Assembly (NCBI GenBank): GCA_001566295.1
Contig: KQ964245.1
Location: forward strand, 2,051,524-2,115,523
DNA length: 64,000 nucleotides
DNA from: Microdochium bolleyi
Lineage: Eukaryota; Ascomycota; Sordariomycetes; Xylariales; Microdochiaceae
Direction of reading: 5' to 3'
Shown in pieces: positions 48,327-59,016 of this stretch (within the stretch, counting starts at the first letter, position 1; each line of letters starts with the position of its first letter). Below the pieces are notes generated by a model. That model made no database searches and was not told where the DNA came from. It saw only the letters and a list, made by a program, of their open reading frames with translations. The translations under genes were made by a program, and so were the position numbers.

Positions 48327-50888
48327 ATGGCGGAGCAAAAGGTCGCCGTCGCCTCTGGCGCGGACGCGGCCAACGACGCCCTGCGTCGCCGCAATGTCCC
48401 CCAGGACAACGTAGCCGTTGTCCAGCAGGTCCAGCCCGACGAGAAGAAGCTCCACGGCATCAAGAAGGTACAGCCCTCCCCGCTCGATCGGCCAGCGATC
48501 ACGCCCTACAAACGGCAGGAGATGCTGACCAGAGCTGTTACATGTGATAGGAGCAAGGAGTTCTCCAGATCCTCGACGAGTGGGAGAGCGTCATCGCCCC
48601 TATCATCTTCACGGCACTCGCCATCTTCACTCGGTTGTACAAGATCGGTCTCAGCCCTATCGTCACCTGGGATGTAAGTTCTTACCGATACCTACAGCTA
48701 CGTATACTGAACAGAGACTAACGCCCGCCACAGGAAGCTCAGTTAGTCGTCCTCTTGGTAGCCCGCTTGTCAGCCTCGAGCATTACTGACCTTGTTGCAC
48801 AGCTTCGGCAAATTCGGTTCGCACTACATCAAGCGCGACTTCTTCTTTGATGTGTAAGTTGGCTTCTCTCCCCTTCAAGCTGGAAGCCACATCACAAGTA
48901 CTGACCTAGGAAACGGAACACAGGCACCCCCCGCTCGGCAAGATCCTTGTCGGCCTCTCTGGTGTTATGGCAGGATACAACGGAACCTTCGAATTCAAGT
49001 CTGGCGAGAAATACCCCGAGGAGCTCAACTACACCTTCATGCGTGCCTTCAACGCCTTCTGGGGAATCCTCTGCATCCCTCTCGCCTACTACACTGCTCG
49101 TGAGCTCAAGCTCAAGCGCCCTGCGGTCTGGCTCGTCACTCTTATGGTTCTGTGTGAGAACTCGTACACGACCATCAGCCGTTTCATCCTTCTCGACTCT
49201 ATGTTGCTCTTCGGTACCGTCGTCACTGTCTTCTGCTGGGCCAAGTTCCACGGACAGCAGAAGAACGCGTTCGAGCCGGAGTGGTTCATCTGGCTGTTCC
49301 TGACCGGTCTCAGCTTGGGCTTCGTCTGCAGCATCAAGCTTGTCGGTCTTTTCGTCACTGCTCTCGTCGGCATCTACACCATCGAGGATCTCTGGCGCAA
49401 GTTTGGCAACACCAAGATGCCACCGACTGTCCTTGGCGCTCACTTCGCCGCCCGTGTCGTCGGCCTCATTGTCATTCCGGGGCTCGTCTACCTCTTCTCG
49501 TTCGCCCTCCACTTCGCGATCCTCACCAAGAGCGGTCCTGGCGATGCTCAGATGAGCTCTCTGTTCCAGGCCAACCTTGAGGGCACCGAGATTGGACGCA
49601 ATTCTCCCCTTGAGATCGCCATCGGATCCAGGGTTACGATCAAAAACATGGGCTACGGTGGTGGCCTCTTGCACAGCCACGTCCAGACCTACCCCGATGG
49701 TTCCCAGCAGCAGCAGGTCACTTGCTACCACCACAAGGACACCAACAATGACTGGTGGTTCTACCCCAGCCGTACCGAGGCGCCCTACGACCCCGCTGAC
49801 GAGACTGCCGAGCCGCGCTTTGTGAAGAACGGAGACACCATCCGCCTGATCCACGCCTCTACCGGCCGCAACCTGCACTCCCACGACATCGCCGCCCCCG
49901 TTTCCAAGAGCATGAAGGAAGTGTCTTGCTACGGTAACCTGACAGTTGGCGATGACAAGGACCACTGGCAGGTCGAGATCGTCAAGGATGTCAACCGGGA
50001 CAAGTCCCAGCTCCGGACGCTGACCAGCTCTTTCCGCCTCAAGCACCCTTTCATGGGCTGCTACTTGCGTGCTGGCAACACCAACCTCCCTCAGTGGGGT
50101 TTCAAGCAGATCGAGGTCACTTGCGACAAGAAGAACAACCCCAAGGATACCTTCACCCACTGGAACATCGAGGCGCACACCAACGAGAGGCGTAAGTTAT
50201 GCGTCTAATAATTAAACACGAGCATGTTACTGACAGCCCCACAGTGCCTCCTGGAGACCCTGGCAAGTATAAGTCGCCGTTCTTCCACGACTTCATCCAC
50301 CTCAACGTTGCCATGATGACCTCGAACAACGCCCTGGTCCCTGATCCTGACAAGCAGGATGACCTGGCATCGAAGTGGTGGCAGTGGCCGATCCTCCACG
50401 TTGGTCTCCGCATGTGTGGCTGGAACGACGACATCGTCAAGTACTTCCTCCTCGGCAATCCCTTCGTCTACTGGGTCACCACCGCCTCGCTCGGTGTCGT
50501 TGGCCTCGTCGCAGTCTGGTACATTCTGCGCTGGCAGCGCGGGTTCAAGGACCTGTCGCAGGAAGACATTGACCAGATCCACTACGCCGGTATCTACCCC
50601 GTCATGGGCTGGTTCCTTCACTACCTGCCCTTCGTCATCATGGCCCGTGTCACCTACGTCCACCACTACTACCCGGCGCTCTACTTTGCCATCCTGGCTT
50701 ACGGCTTCCTTGTCGACTTCTTTGCCAAGGACCAGAAGAAGGCCGTCCAGTACGCCGTCTACGGCACCCTGTACACCATCATCATCGGCCTGTACATCTA
50801 CTTCATCCCCATCTGCTTCGGCATGACCGGCCCCAACAAGAACTACAGCTACATGAAGTGGTTCAGCACTTGGCGCGTGTCAGACTAA
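48327..50888 (+). CDS. pmt2: Protein O-mannosyltransferase, PMT2 family
   Basis: ER-membrane enzyme transferring mannose from dolichyl-phosphate mannose to Ser/Thr of secretory proteins; PMT2-type subunits pair with PMT1-type ones. Six exons: 48327-48467, 48551-48673, 48734-48741 (8 bases), 48803-48853, 48924-50191, 50245-50888; 744 aa. The first lumenal loop carries the catalytic Asp-Glu pair in VTWDEAHFGKFGSHY (D88, E89), then HPPLGK. MIR repeats occupy ~330-520 (GGLLHSHVQTYP, RLIHASTGRNLHSHD, HPFMGCYL). The C-terminal membrane block includes NPFVYWV and VTYVHHYYPALYF. The 8-base exon encodes Glu, Ala and part of His. It is supported on both sides by branch points (CTAAC, CTGAC) and acceptors, and by exact restoration of the conserved motif. 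Length and order are typical of PMT2. Confidence 0.96.
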
Positions 50889-51730
50889 GCGGGATGTACG
50901 AGGGAGCACCTTCCCCAAAGCGACGTCTGGACAATGTTGTTCCGTGGTTATGGAGCAGTCCAAGACGCTTGCAGAGGGGTGAAATAGTCGCTGCCACTCT
51001 CTGCACCCTCGTTCGAGCAGCGAACGGCAGCAAATCGACCGATCGGATTACGATCTAGTCTGGTCACTCACGAAGTGTTGACACACTGACATTTCCTACT
51101 ACATTTACACACCACCTCTTTCCTTAAAACCTTGTAACTCTACGTAACGAACAACCTTGGAAGGGGAAGAATGGAGAGAAGAAAAAGTGTAGAGATCTAA
51201 AGGCGTAATGGAATACGAATTTCGGGGTTTCCCTATGGATTATCTATGCTTGCGTTGACGTCGCTTTAATGTGTTGTCTCTATGTGCAGTGCGTCCTTGC
51301 CTCGATGCCGTGGTGGACCTTGTGTGTATGACTCGTTGCAAGTGTGAGGATCCTTCTCAGGCCGTTTGATGGGAAAGGAGAAGCGCACAGACTAATAAGC
51401 GGGAAGGATCTTTGGCAGATGGCAAAGGACGAAGGGGACGAGGGAGGACGAGGCCACCACGCCCATGCACGTGTGTGACTCGGCCTCTGCGACTTATCCA
51501 TTCTCAAGGTAAAACATGTGGACATGGCAAGAAGACACAAATCATATCCGTCGTGTTGGTCATATTAGATTCCCGTCTTTGGTGTCATTCGCAAAAAGTA
51601 TGTATGTATGTTGGTACTGATATGACCCCGAAACTGACACAAGGCAGCAAGCAGGAAGGTAGGCCGAAGGGAAAAAAACAGAGGAACGCTTCTTCCGTTT
51701 TGCACCAACCGCATGTCATGTCAGGGCCAC
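50889..51730. other. Convergent intergenic region
   Basis: 3' flanks of pmt2 (plus) and of the WW-domain gene (minus). No gene or repeat is recognised. Confidence 0.5.
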
Positions 51731-52750
51731 CTAGAAGTCGCCGCCGCCAAAGTCGTCACCGCCACCAAAGTCGTCGCCGCCGCCGCCGTCCTGGTAGCCG
51801 TCCTGGTACGCGTCGTGCTGGCCGTCGGCGATGGCACCGCCAATCATGGCGCCGCCGAGCATGCCCGCGCCGAGGCCGAGCGCCGCGCCGCCCGCCATGC
51901 CCATCCCGCCGCCGCCCCTCCTGGCCGCGGGCGCCGCGCCGTACATCGGCTGCCCGTACCCGCCCCGGCCCATGCCGCCGTACATGGGCTGCTGGCCGTA
52001 CATCGGTTGCTGGCCGTACATGGGCTGCTGGCCGTATCCGGGCCCGCCGAAGCCAGGCTGGCCGTATCCGCCTTGGGGCTGGCCGTAGCCGCCGCCGCCG
52101 TACTGCTGGGGAGCAGGGCTGCCGCTGCCGCCGTAGTAGCCCTGCTGTTGCTGCTGGTAGCCACCACCGCCGCCGGGGAAGCCGTGGGACGAGGATCCCG
52201 ACTTGCCGCCGAGCAGCTTGCTGAGGAAGCCCTTGGCCTTGTCCTTGCCGCTACCGTTGCCCCGCGCACCGCTGACGTCGGGCTGCTGTGAGTAGCCGCC
52301 CTGGGTCCCGACCGGGTTCGGGTCCGAGTAGCCGCCGGGACCAGCCTGCCCGCGCGCGCGCGCGTCCTCCTCCTCCTGCATCTTGCGGGCGAGCGCGGCG
52401 TCCGAGTCCCCCTGCGCGCCGGTCGCATAGCTCGACGCCGCGCCGCCTGCCGCAGCTGAGCCACTGGCGTTGTTGTTGTTGTTGTTGTTCTCGTGCGCGA
52501 ACGGATTCGTCTTGACGTCCGACGGGGTCGCGGAGTTGGATGACGGGGTGTAGCCCGGGGGCGGGCCGTCGGGCCCGTCGTGGCCCGCCTTGGCCGGGTC
52601 GACGGCGGGCTCGGTGGGCTTGTCCCACTGGGACTTCTTGGTGAAGGTGTTTACGTAGAACCACTCCTTGTACTGGTCGTTCCAGCGGGCGACCCAGCCC
52701 TCGGGGACCTTGGGCGGCGGGGGGCCGCTGGGGGCGTCGAAGTCGGCCAT
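51731..52750 (-). CDS. WW-domain, glycine/glutamine-rich protein (Wwm1-like)
   Basis: Single exon, 339 aa from the ATG at 52750. The frame stays open further upstream, but that start gives a poly-Thr leader and the WW domain sits at a normal distance from MADFDAPSG. One WW domain at ~14-46 (VPEGWVARWNDQYKEWFYVN..TKKSQWDKP) has both signature tryptophans (W19, W42) and would bind Pro-rich ligands. Then comes a polar Asn/Ala-rich linker, a short basic helix (GKDKAKGFLSKLLGGK), and a long Gly/Tyr/Gln-rich region with tandem YGQQPM repeats and a GGGMGMAGGAALGLGAGML segment. The tail is Asp/Gly/Phe-rich (GGDDFGG). The layout resembles yeast Wwm1, a metacaspase-interacting protein, and related fungal proteins. 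Function here is not established. The repeat-rich half may be prone to length variation. Confidence 0.85.
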   Translation of the reverse strand: MADFDAPSGPPPPKVPEGWVARWNDQYKEWFYVNTFTKKSQWDKPTEPAVDPAKAGHDGPDGPPPGYTPSSNSATPSDVKTNPFAHENNNNNNNASGSAAAGGAASSYATGAQGDSDAALARKMQEEEDARARGQAGPGGYSDPNPVGTQGGYSQQPDVSGARGNGSGKDKAKGFLSKLLGGKSGSSSHGFPGGGGGYQQQQQGYYGGSGSPAPQQYGGGGYGQPQGGYGQPGFGGPGYGQQPMYGQQPMYGQQPMYGGMGRGGYGQPMYGAAPAARRGGGGMGMAGGAALGLGAGMLGGAMIGGAIADGQHDAYQDGYQDGGGGDDFGGGDDFGGGDF

Positions 52751-54014
52751 GCGGTTCTTGGTTGGAGTGATGGGTGTGGCTGTTGTTGTTGTTGTGGTTG
52801 GATATCGCAAGAAAGAGGGATTCTCTTATGCGGAAGGGCTTGCTGAATCCTTTCTGGAGCAGATCAAGATGGAAAGTGACGATCAGATGAGGACGATGGG
52901 GTGACTGAAGTGCGGGGGGCGGGATGGATGATGAGGGCCAGAGTGCCAGGCGGCCAGAAAGTGGTGGGGACAGCTGGGGGAACAGCCAAGCAGGCAGGCA
53001 CAGAAGGGCAGATGACTTTATAAAGTGGCGCCCTGAGACGGTCACGAACAGGCACGCCGCACAGGCAATAGGGATCCAAGCCAAGGGCCGAGTGCGCCGG
53101 AGCAGTTGTTGGGCGGGTGGCCAAGCGCGGCGCAGTCAGTCAGTCGCCCTCATCGGGTGCTGCGACGGACCTCCGGCCCGCACCTCTCTTTTTCTGTCTT
53201 TCTCCTTCCCTCTACCCTGATAGTCCCCAGCCGGCGACTCTGGACGCCGTGGAACCGCCATGAAGGCACCAGAGAGCACCTGCCTGGGCCTCACCTGCCC
53301 TTTCGCCAGGCTTGCTTGCGCTTTTGCGTGGTGGCATCATGCATGCATAGTGGGCGAACAGGTGTTCGGTGCGACAAAGGTGCCAAGCTGCGGCGACAAG
53401 CTTACCCCCGGAGGCCCCTCCTCGTTGCGTCATGGGCACTCCCCTCGGTATCGGGGGCCTTGCTCCCACCAATCACAGGCTCCAGGTGCCCAGCCTTGCC
53501 GATACTCCGGGGGGCGAGTCGGTCGAGGCGGTCGCCCTGGTCCAACTACGCTCTTTCCCGCACCAGACTGTGGCTGAGCATTGTCGTCGTCGTCGTCGTC
53601 GTATAGTCAGTCGCTGGTCCTTCTTCGACGCTCGACGCTGTTCACGTTTCACTTTGCTCCCGTGCTGAGTCACTAAGCTGGCGGCCTCCCGAGGTTCCCT
53701 CTGAGCTTCTCGGGCCCGGCAGAGGCCGAGAGCCGCATCCGACTGCGTCCAGGTCCACTTTTGGTGCTCGTGTACGTACATGTTCACAATCACTGGCCAA
53801 GGCTGCCGGTTGTATAAATGAGCACTTCTCTACCGCATGTGGGTATATCTCGTATCAAGCCTGTTGCCTGGGCATACAGGTAGCAAAACCCCAAGCGCCG
53901 AACGTGAATCGCAATCAAGAAAGAAAAAATAAGCATGGGAACAACAAATGCCCTGCCATTGCAGCCACTGCAGTGATCGGCAAGCTGGAGTCGGCGTCTT
54001 GACCAAGGCGCTGG
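52751..54014. other. Intergenic region upstream of the WW-domain gene
   Basis: Promoter of the WW-domain gene on its left and 3' flank of the CTL-like gene on its right. A GTT/GTTG run just before the WW start at about 52784-52800 and a CGT trinucleotide microsatellite at 53583-53602 are present. No gene is seen. Confidence 0.5.
53583..53602. repeat. CGT trinucleotide microsatellite
   Basis: Six to seven perfect copies of a CGT/GTC triplet outside recognised genes. Confidence 0.85.
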
Positions 54015-56347
54015 CTACACCATGTCTCGGTGTCCGCGGTGCCTCTCCTCAAATAGCCTCGCTGCCTCCATGCAGTATCCCGTCCGCCCGCTGCCCATCT
54101 TCCGCTCGCTCGCGTAGCACACCAGGACACCGTCCAGGATGCCCGACAGGATGCCCTCCATCGCTCCCAGGATACCCCAGCCAATCATACTAGCAACCAT
54201 GCCCACAACATAGGCATAGGCGCTGCCGCGGATGCCCCCGCGGTCGGGCAGCTGCACCTCGAGCTGCCGAGCCGTCATGACCCATGCTGCAAACCCGAGG
54301 GCCGTCGACATGACAAAGCGCGCAGCGTGCAGGAGCAGCTTCGCCATCCGGTACGGCACCAGCGTCGTGGTCTGCCCGCGCTCAAACGTGCTCGGCGTCA
54401 GGCTTGTGGTCGGACCAGTGCCGAGGAACGAGATCCTGCTCAGTGCCCCAGCAGACTCCATCAGTGGCTGCGAGTGGATCGAAGCGTAGGTCAGAGCGAG
54501 CGGGTTGGTGAGAATCGTAACTGGCCGTGGTGCGATCCGCCAGCCGATGAACTCAATCACAGCAGACAGGCGTCGAGGGAGGACGAGAATCGGCAGGCGC
54601 ACCGCCAGGGACAAGAGCGTCGACGCACAGACAGTGCCAAAGACCGTCGTCAGCGAGTGAGCGAGCGCCTCCTTGACAATCGCGTTGGATGGCGAGGGCG
54701 GCTGCTTGTTGCGGAAGAAGTACCAGTTCGAGACAGTGCCTGCCGTGGTGGCCCTCACGACGCCGCTCAAGACCGACAGCGTCCACACAAACATCAGGAA
54801 GAAGAAGATGGCCAGCCACCAGGTTGCGGTCCCGATGACAAACGCAGACAGCGACTTGGAAAAGTAGCCACCCAGGAAAATCCTGGTGAACATGCTAAGC
54901 CAGACCCAGGTCCAGACGACAACAAAGCCCAGGGACGCAAATCCAAGAAGCACTAGCGCCGGGTTCGCACTGAGGATCCGACTCGAAAAGTCGAGGATGT
55001 CGACAGCTCGCTGGATGTCGTGTCGTCCTTTGTACAAGAGGTAGGTCCATATGAACGCACAAATGCCCGGCACGAGGGCGGCCCAACGCATGACCACGTC
55101 CTGCAGCCGGCTGCCACCATCGGGACCTTGAAAGCTCGAGATCAAGGGGTATAAAGAGAATGATAAGAGGACCACGGGCACGCCGAGCAGAATCACCAAC
55201 GCAAGTGGTCTGACAAAGGATCTTAGCATGGCCATCCAGACCAGTGCCACGATGGCCGATACAAGCGTGTCAACAGCCAAGAGATAGAAGGACGAGTGAA
55301 GCGTGTTGTAGATGGTGTCGCCGATGGGGTGCTTCCTGCTGGGCGCCGAAGTGTGCAGCCATACGAGGACAAAGGTGGCCATAAGAGATGCCATTGCAAT
55401 GAGATAGATCCATGCGAAGAACTGGTCGTGCACGAATATCTCTCCATACATGCGGGATGGTGCTGGAGCGGGAATGGCGGCATCCTCCAGCTCGTCCTCA
55501 TCCTCCTCCGCGATGACGGTCCGCATAAGGCCGTGATCGTTCTCTGCCTGCGGAGGCCTCGAAGGAACCTTCTTGAATTGTTGAAATGCTGGCGGCTCGT
55601 GGTCCGTTGGGGTTTCCAGCAGCAGGTCGCCCGGCACCGAGTTGTCCATGACTGTCGACTCGAGGCCGACGTCTACCATCTTGCCGCTCTCGTCGCTGTC
55701 GGAGTTGTGGCGCCTCGGCTGCGTTGTTGGGACCTCGAGGGGATCTGGCTGTGTTCTCCTGCCTCTGCGGTCCTGGAAACTGGAATCGCCATTCCAGCTG
55801 CTCTTGATTCCCATGGGCCGTGTACGCTCGTCGTATTCGTAGCTGTGTTGTCCACCGCTTTGGTCTAGGGACTGCCGACTCGCCTCGTTCTCGGAAGCCG
55901 AGCTCTCCTCGAGCCTGCTCGACACAAAGACTCTACGCGAGCGCTGCAAGGCTCGGAGATCGGCAGCATCCCGGGCATCGTCCTCGTCGTCATCTTGGAA
56001 GTCGTTGACTGCACTGTGGAAGAGCGGAGCGTCGGGAGCGGCGCTGTATCGCGAGGCAAAGCCAAACCTCGACTGGCTACTTGGCTGATAGGGGTTTCCG
56101 AGGCGTGTCTGGTATGCGGACCGGTTGGGATGCCTTGAGAAGCGAGAGGGATGCTCAGAAGGTTGCCTGGCCCCAGCGTCACCACCGTCGGGCTGGCCAA
56201 AATTGGACAAACGGGACTGTGACTGGGCGAGGAACTTGGATGCGTCTGGATCGAGAAGAGCCTGGTCAGTTTGGGTGGCCCGGCATGGCCTGAAGACCAT
56301 CACCTGATCAGGCTGGCTACATCGCGCAACTCACATTCCGAAAACAT
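54015..56347 (-). CDS. Pns1/CTL (SLC44)-like membrane transporter
   Basis: Two exons: 56347-56335 (13 bases) and 56245-54015, 747 aa. The first exon gives MFSE plus one base; joining at the CCAG acceptor before 56245 yields MFSEYASKFLAQSQSRLSNF, a better start than the in-frame Met codons around 56300, which would add residues absent from that pattern. Residues ~1-260 are polar and Ser/Arg/Asp-rich, probably cytosolic. About ten to twelve membrane segments follow from FFAWIYLIAMASLMATFVLVW (~270). The choline-transporter-like core includes VWTWVWLSMFTRI, VVRATTAGTVSNWYF and the conserved end region GVLVCYASERKMG. The family includes yeast Pns1 and animal CTL proteins; animal members carry choline or ethanolamine, while yeast Pns1 has no proven choline transport. 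It is divergent from the Rab GTPase gene. Confidence 0.9.
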
Positions 56348-57492
56348 GGCTCCCGGAGGGCCGGGAAAAGGGCGGGCGCCGACTCAAAATCAGGGGTGCA
56401 GGTCGTGAGGGAGCCGGTGCATCGAGGAAGAGTCTGGTGTGGTTGTCGTGAAAGCGACCGTAGCAGACTGTTGATTCGCGTCGGGGGTGTATTGAGGTGA
56501 GTGCGCTCTCTGGGTGACGGGTGACGTGATGCGATAAGGGATACTGGAGTACGGCTAGAGGCGGTGGTGTTGGCTGTCGTGTCTGCCACGTCGCACGGAG
56601 GCAAGGAAGGTGTTGGGCGGAGAGAGGCCGTGTCGGGCTGGAGGAGGAAGAGGAGGAGTGAGAAATAGGCTTCGGAGGCCGGGACTGCAAGTGGTCATGT
56701 CGTGCTTGTGTCATGCACGAGCACGGGCAGCGATCCAGGCGGCAGCGCCGTATGCGGAGACGGGCTGGCGATAACTAGGGCACTTGACTTTGACGTTACG
56801 CTGATGACTTAGCCCCCCCCCCCCCCGGGGGCTTTCCCCACCCCCGCCCCAAGCAGGCTGGCAGGCTGGCTGACAGGCAAGCAAGGCATTCAATCCGCAC
56901 ACGCAAGCAGCAAACGATGTGCTGTTTAGTGAGCACATTGACGTTTTCATGTGCAAACCCAAGTCTCCTCTCGTGTGTGCATGCCTCCACGCGCCAGGGA
57001 CCTGCAGTGGCCGCGGGATACACCCACCTCGGCCCTTATCAACGAGACCCTGATGGCAAGAGTCACGAGATGCACCCCGACCACGAGTGGATCTGCTGAG
57101 GCCTGCCCGCTGATGCCGCTGATGCCCGCAGCCCTGGGGAGCTGCAGGTCAGGCGGCACTCCCAGGAGCTCAAGCTCCGCCATCATCGTCACCACCACCG
57201 CCAGCGCCTGCTCCTGCCCTTCATTCATCTTGGCTCGCAACCAGCACTCTTCTGACCAACTCGTGTTCATTAACTGCAATCACCTCTCCTGCTTGACACC
57301 ACTTCCAGCGCCGCCGACAGATCTCAAGCTGTCCAACGTCCTGCTCGACCAGGCCGTCACCCGCCCGGCTAGCCAACTCCCCGCGTCCACCAGTCGACGT
57401 CACTCGCCTACCTCCTCCAGCACGCTTCTTCCAGGGAGCCTCCGCTCCCATCCGCCCTTAATCACGACTTCGACCACAGCCCAACGCCCTCA
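56348..57492. promoter_or_regulatory. Divergent promoter region of the CTL-like and Rab genes
   Basis: 1.1 kb between two divergent starts. It holds a run of 14 C followed by five G at 56813-56831, flanked to give AGCCCCC/GGGGGCT. The part next to the Rab gene is C/A-rich like a 5' leader. No gene is recognised. Confidence 0.5.
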
Positions 57493-58386
57493 ATGTCGTC
57501 GTCGCCCCCCTGGGACTACATCGCCAAGCTCGTCTGCATCGGCGACTCGGGCTGCGGCAAGTCCTCCCTCACCATTCGCCTCTGCGAGGGCCGCTTCAGC
57601 GCACAGCACGATGTCACCATCGGCGTCGAGTTCGGCTCCCGCATCGTCCCCGTCGGCCCTCCCCACAGCAGGCAGGCAAAGCCGCCGCAGTCGCTAGCAC
57701 AGCCCTCAGAGGAAGATGGCGCTTCCCGGCCGGCTTCTGCCGACGCGCCCAAGAAGCCAGAGGGACTGCCTACACCCCGGACGGCACCCAAGGGTGACAG
57801 CCAAAAGCAGGACTCGCCCGAGCAGAAGCACATGAAGCTCTCATTATGGGACACAGCGGGGCAGGAGACATACAAGTCGGTCACGCGCTCGTACTTTCGC
57901 GGCGCCAGCGGTGCGCTGCTCGTCTTCGACATCACCCGGAAACAGACCTTCCTCCACGTCACCGACTGGCTCAACGATCTGCGCCAGATTGCCGAGCCAG
58001 ACATCGTTGTGGTCCTGGTGGGCAACAAGCTCGATCGCGCAGCAGACACACCTCCAGAGGACGACACCGCAAACAGCAAGAACAGTGGCCGAGGAGGGGA
58101 CGATGGCAAGACGGGCAATAGGCGCGAGGTGTCCCGCGCCGAGGCCGAGGAGTGGGCCAGGAATAATGGCGTGCTGCACTACGTCGAGACGAGCGCCAAG
58201 AGCGGCGAAAACGTCGAGGCGGCCTTTATGAACGTGGCGGAGCGCATCTTCGAGAACATCAACGCCGGCAAGTACGACCTCAACGACAGGCGGTCTGGCG
58301 TCAAGGGCCCAGGCCCCGGGACGACGGCCGCCCGCTCGGTGCAGCTGTCGAACCAGAAGAAGGCCGCTGCCGGTGGGTGCTGCTAG
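57493..58386 (+). CDS. Rab-family small GTPase, Rab4/Ypt4-like
   Basis: Intronless, 297 aa, much longer than a usual ~200-aa Rab because of two insertions. G1 P-loop GDSGCGKS (17-24), switch I Thr in HDVTIGVEFGS (T43), G3 WDTAGQE (119-125), G4 NKLD (178-181), G5 ETSAK (232-236), and a C-terminal CC for double geranylgeranylation (296-297). Insert one (~56-113, Pro/Ser/Lys-rich) separates the two strands between switch I and WDTAGQE. Insert two (~184-210, Asp/Gly/Asn-rich) follows NKLD. Neither insert has convincing splice sites, so both appear to be translated. The opening WDYIAKLVCIGDSGCGKSSLTIRL and the RGASGALLVFDIT string suggest the Rab4/Ypt4/Rab2 group acting in endosome or Golgi traffic. 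Exact subfamily is uncertain. Confidence 0.9.
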   Translation: MSSSPPWDYIAKLVCIGDSGCGKSSLTIRLCEGRFSAQHDVTIGVEFGSRIVPVGPPHSRQAKPPQSLAQPSEEDGASRPASADAPKKPEGLPTPRTAPKGDSQKQDSPEQKHMKLSLWDTAGQETYKSVTRSYFRGASGALLVFDITRKQTFLHVTDWLNDLRQIAEPDIVVVLVGNKLDRAADTPPEDDTANSKNSGRGGDDGKTGNRREVSRAEAEEWARNNGVLHYVETSAKSGENVEAAFMNVAERIFENINAGKYDLNDRRSGVKGPGPGTTAARSVQLSNQKKAAAGGCC

Positions 58387-59016
58387 CCTCGCCACGCTGT
58401 AGGCCTTGGAACGCAGAGCATCAGCCATGGATGAAGGAGAGAATACGTCGGGGAGAGAAACCCGATTTTGTATATATAGGTCGCAATCTTTGCACGTTTC
58501 TTGCCCTGTTCCCCAAGGCGGCAGCAGTGCGGGAAAGAGCATGCGCAAGGTGTGAGTTGGCCAGCAACAGTTCTTGTCCCGAAACAAATGATACCCCAAC
58601 AGGACGGTAATAATGTCTACAAGCAGTTCACGAAACTCGTTGCCTTTCGCATGCAGAGTGAGGACGTTCATGAACGGTATGTGTCAAGCCTCAGTACGCG
58701 AGGAGTAGTTTGATAATGAGTCGAGCATGTCTGCATTAACTCCGCTCTTCTGGAGTTGCTCGATAATGTATGCTCCTTGAGCCGCTCGTCTTTTCTTTGC
58801 CTCGTTCAAAGGAGACCGTATCCCTTCGCGGCACCCAGTGACTCGTCTACCGCCCCACCAGATCATCTCCGCAGGCGCTCTGTCTTCACGGAGCGCTTCA
58901 GAGCAAGCAGATAGAGCGCAGCGCCTCGCTACTCAGCTCACGCCCCGCCGCCCGTGATTTATCCTGGTGCCGTGCAGCCATTTGTTGCTCGTCAAGTAAG
59001 AATTAGCAAAAGAAGT
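58387..59016. other. Convergent intergenic region
   Basis: 3' flanks of the Rab gene and EMC7. A 60-codon minus-strand frame (58866-58684) has a protein-like helical second half but no recognised family. Confidence 0.45.
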
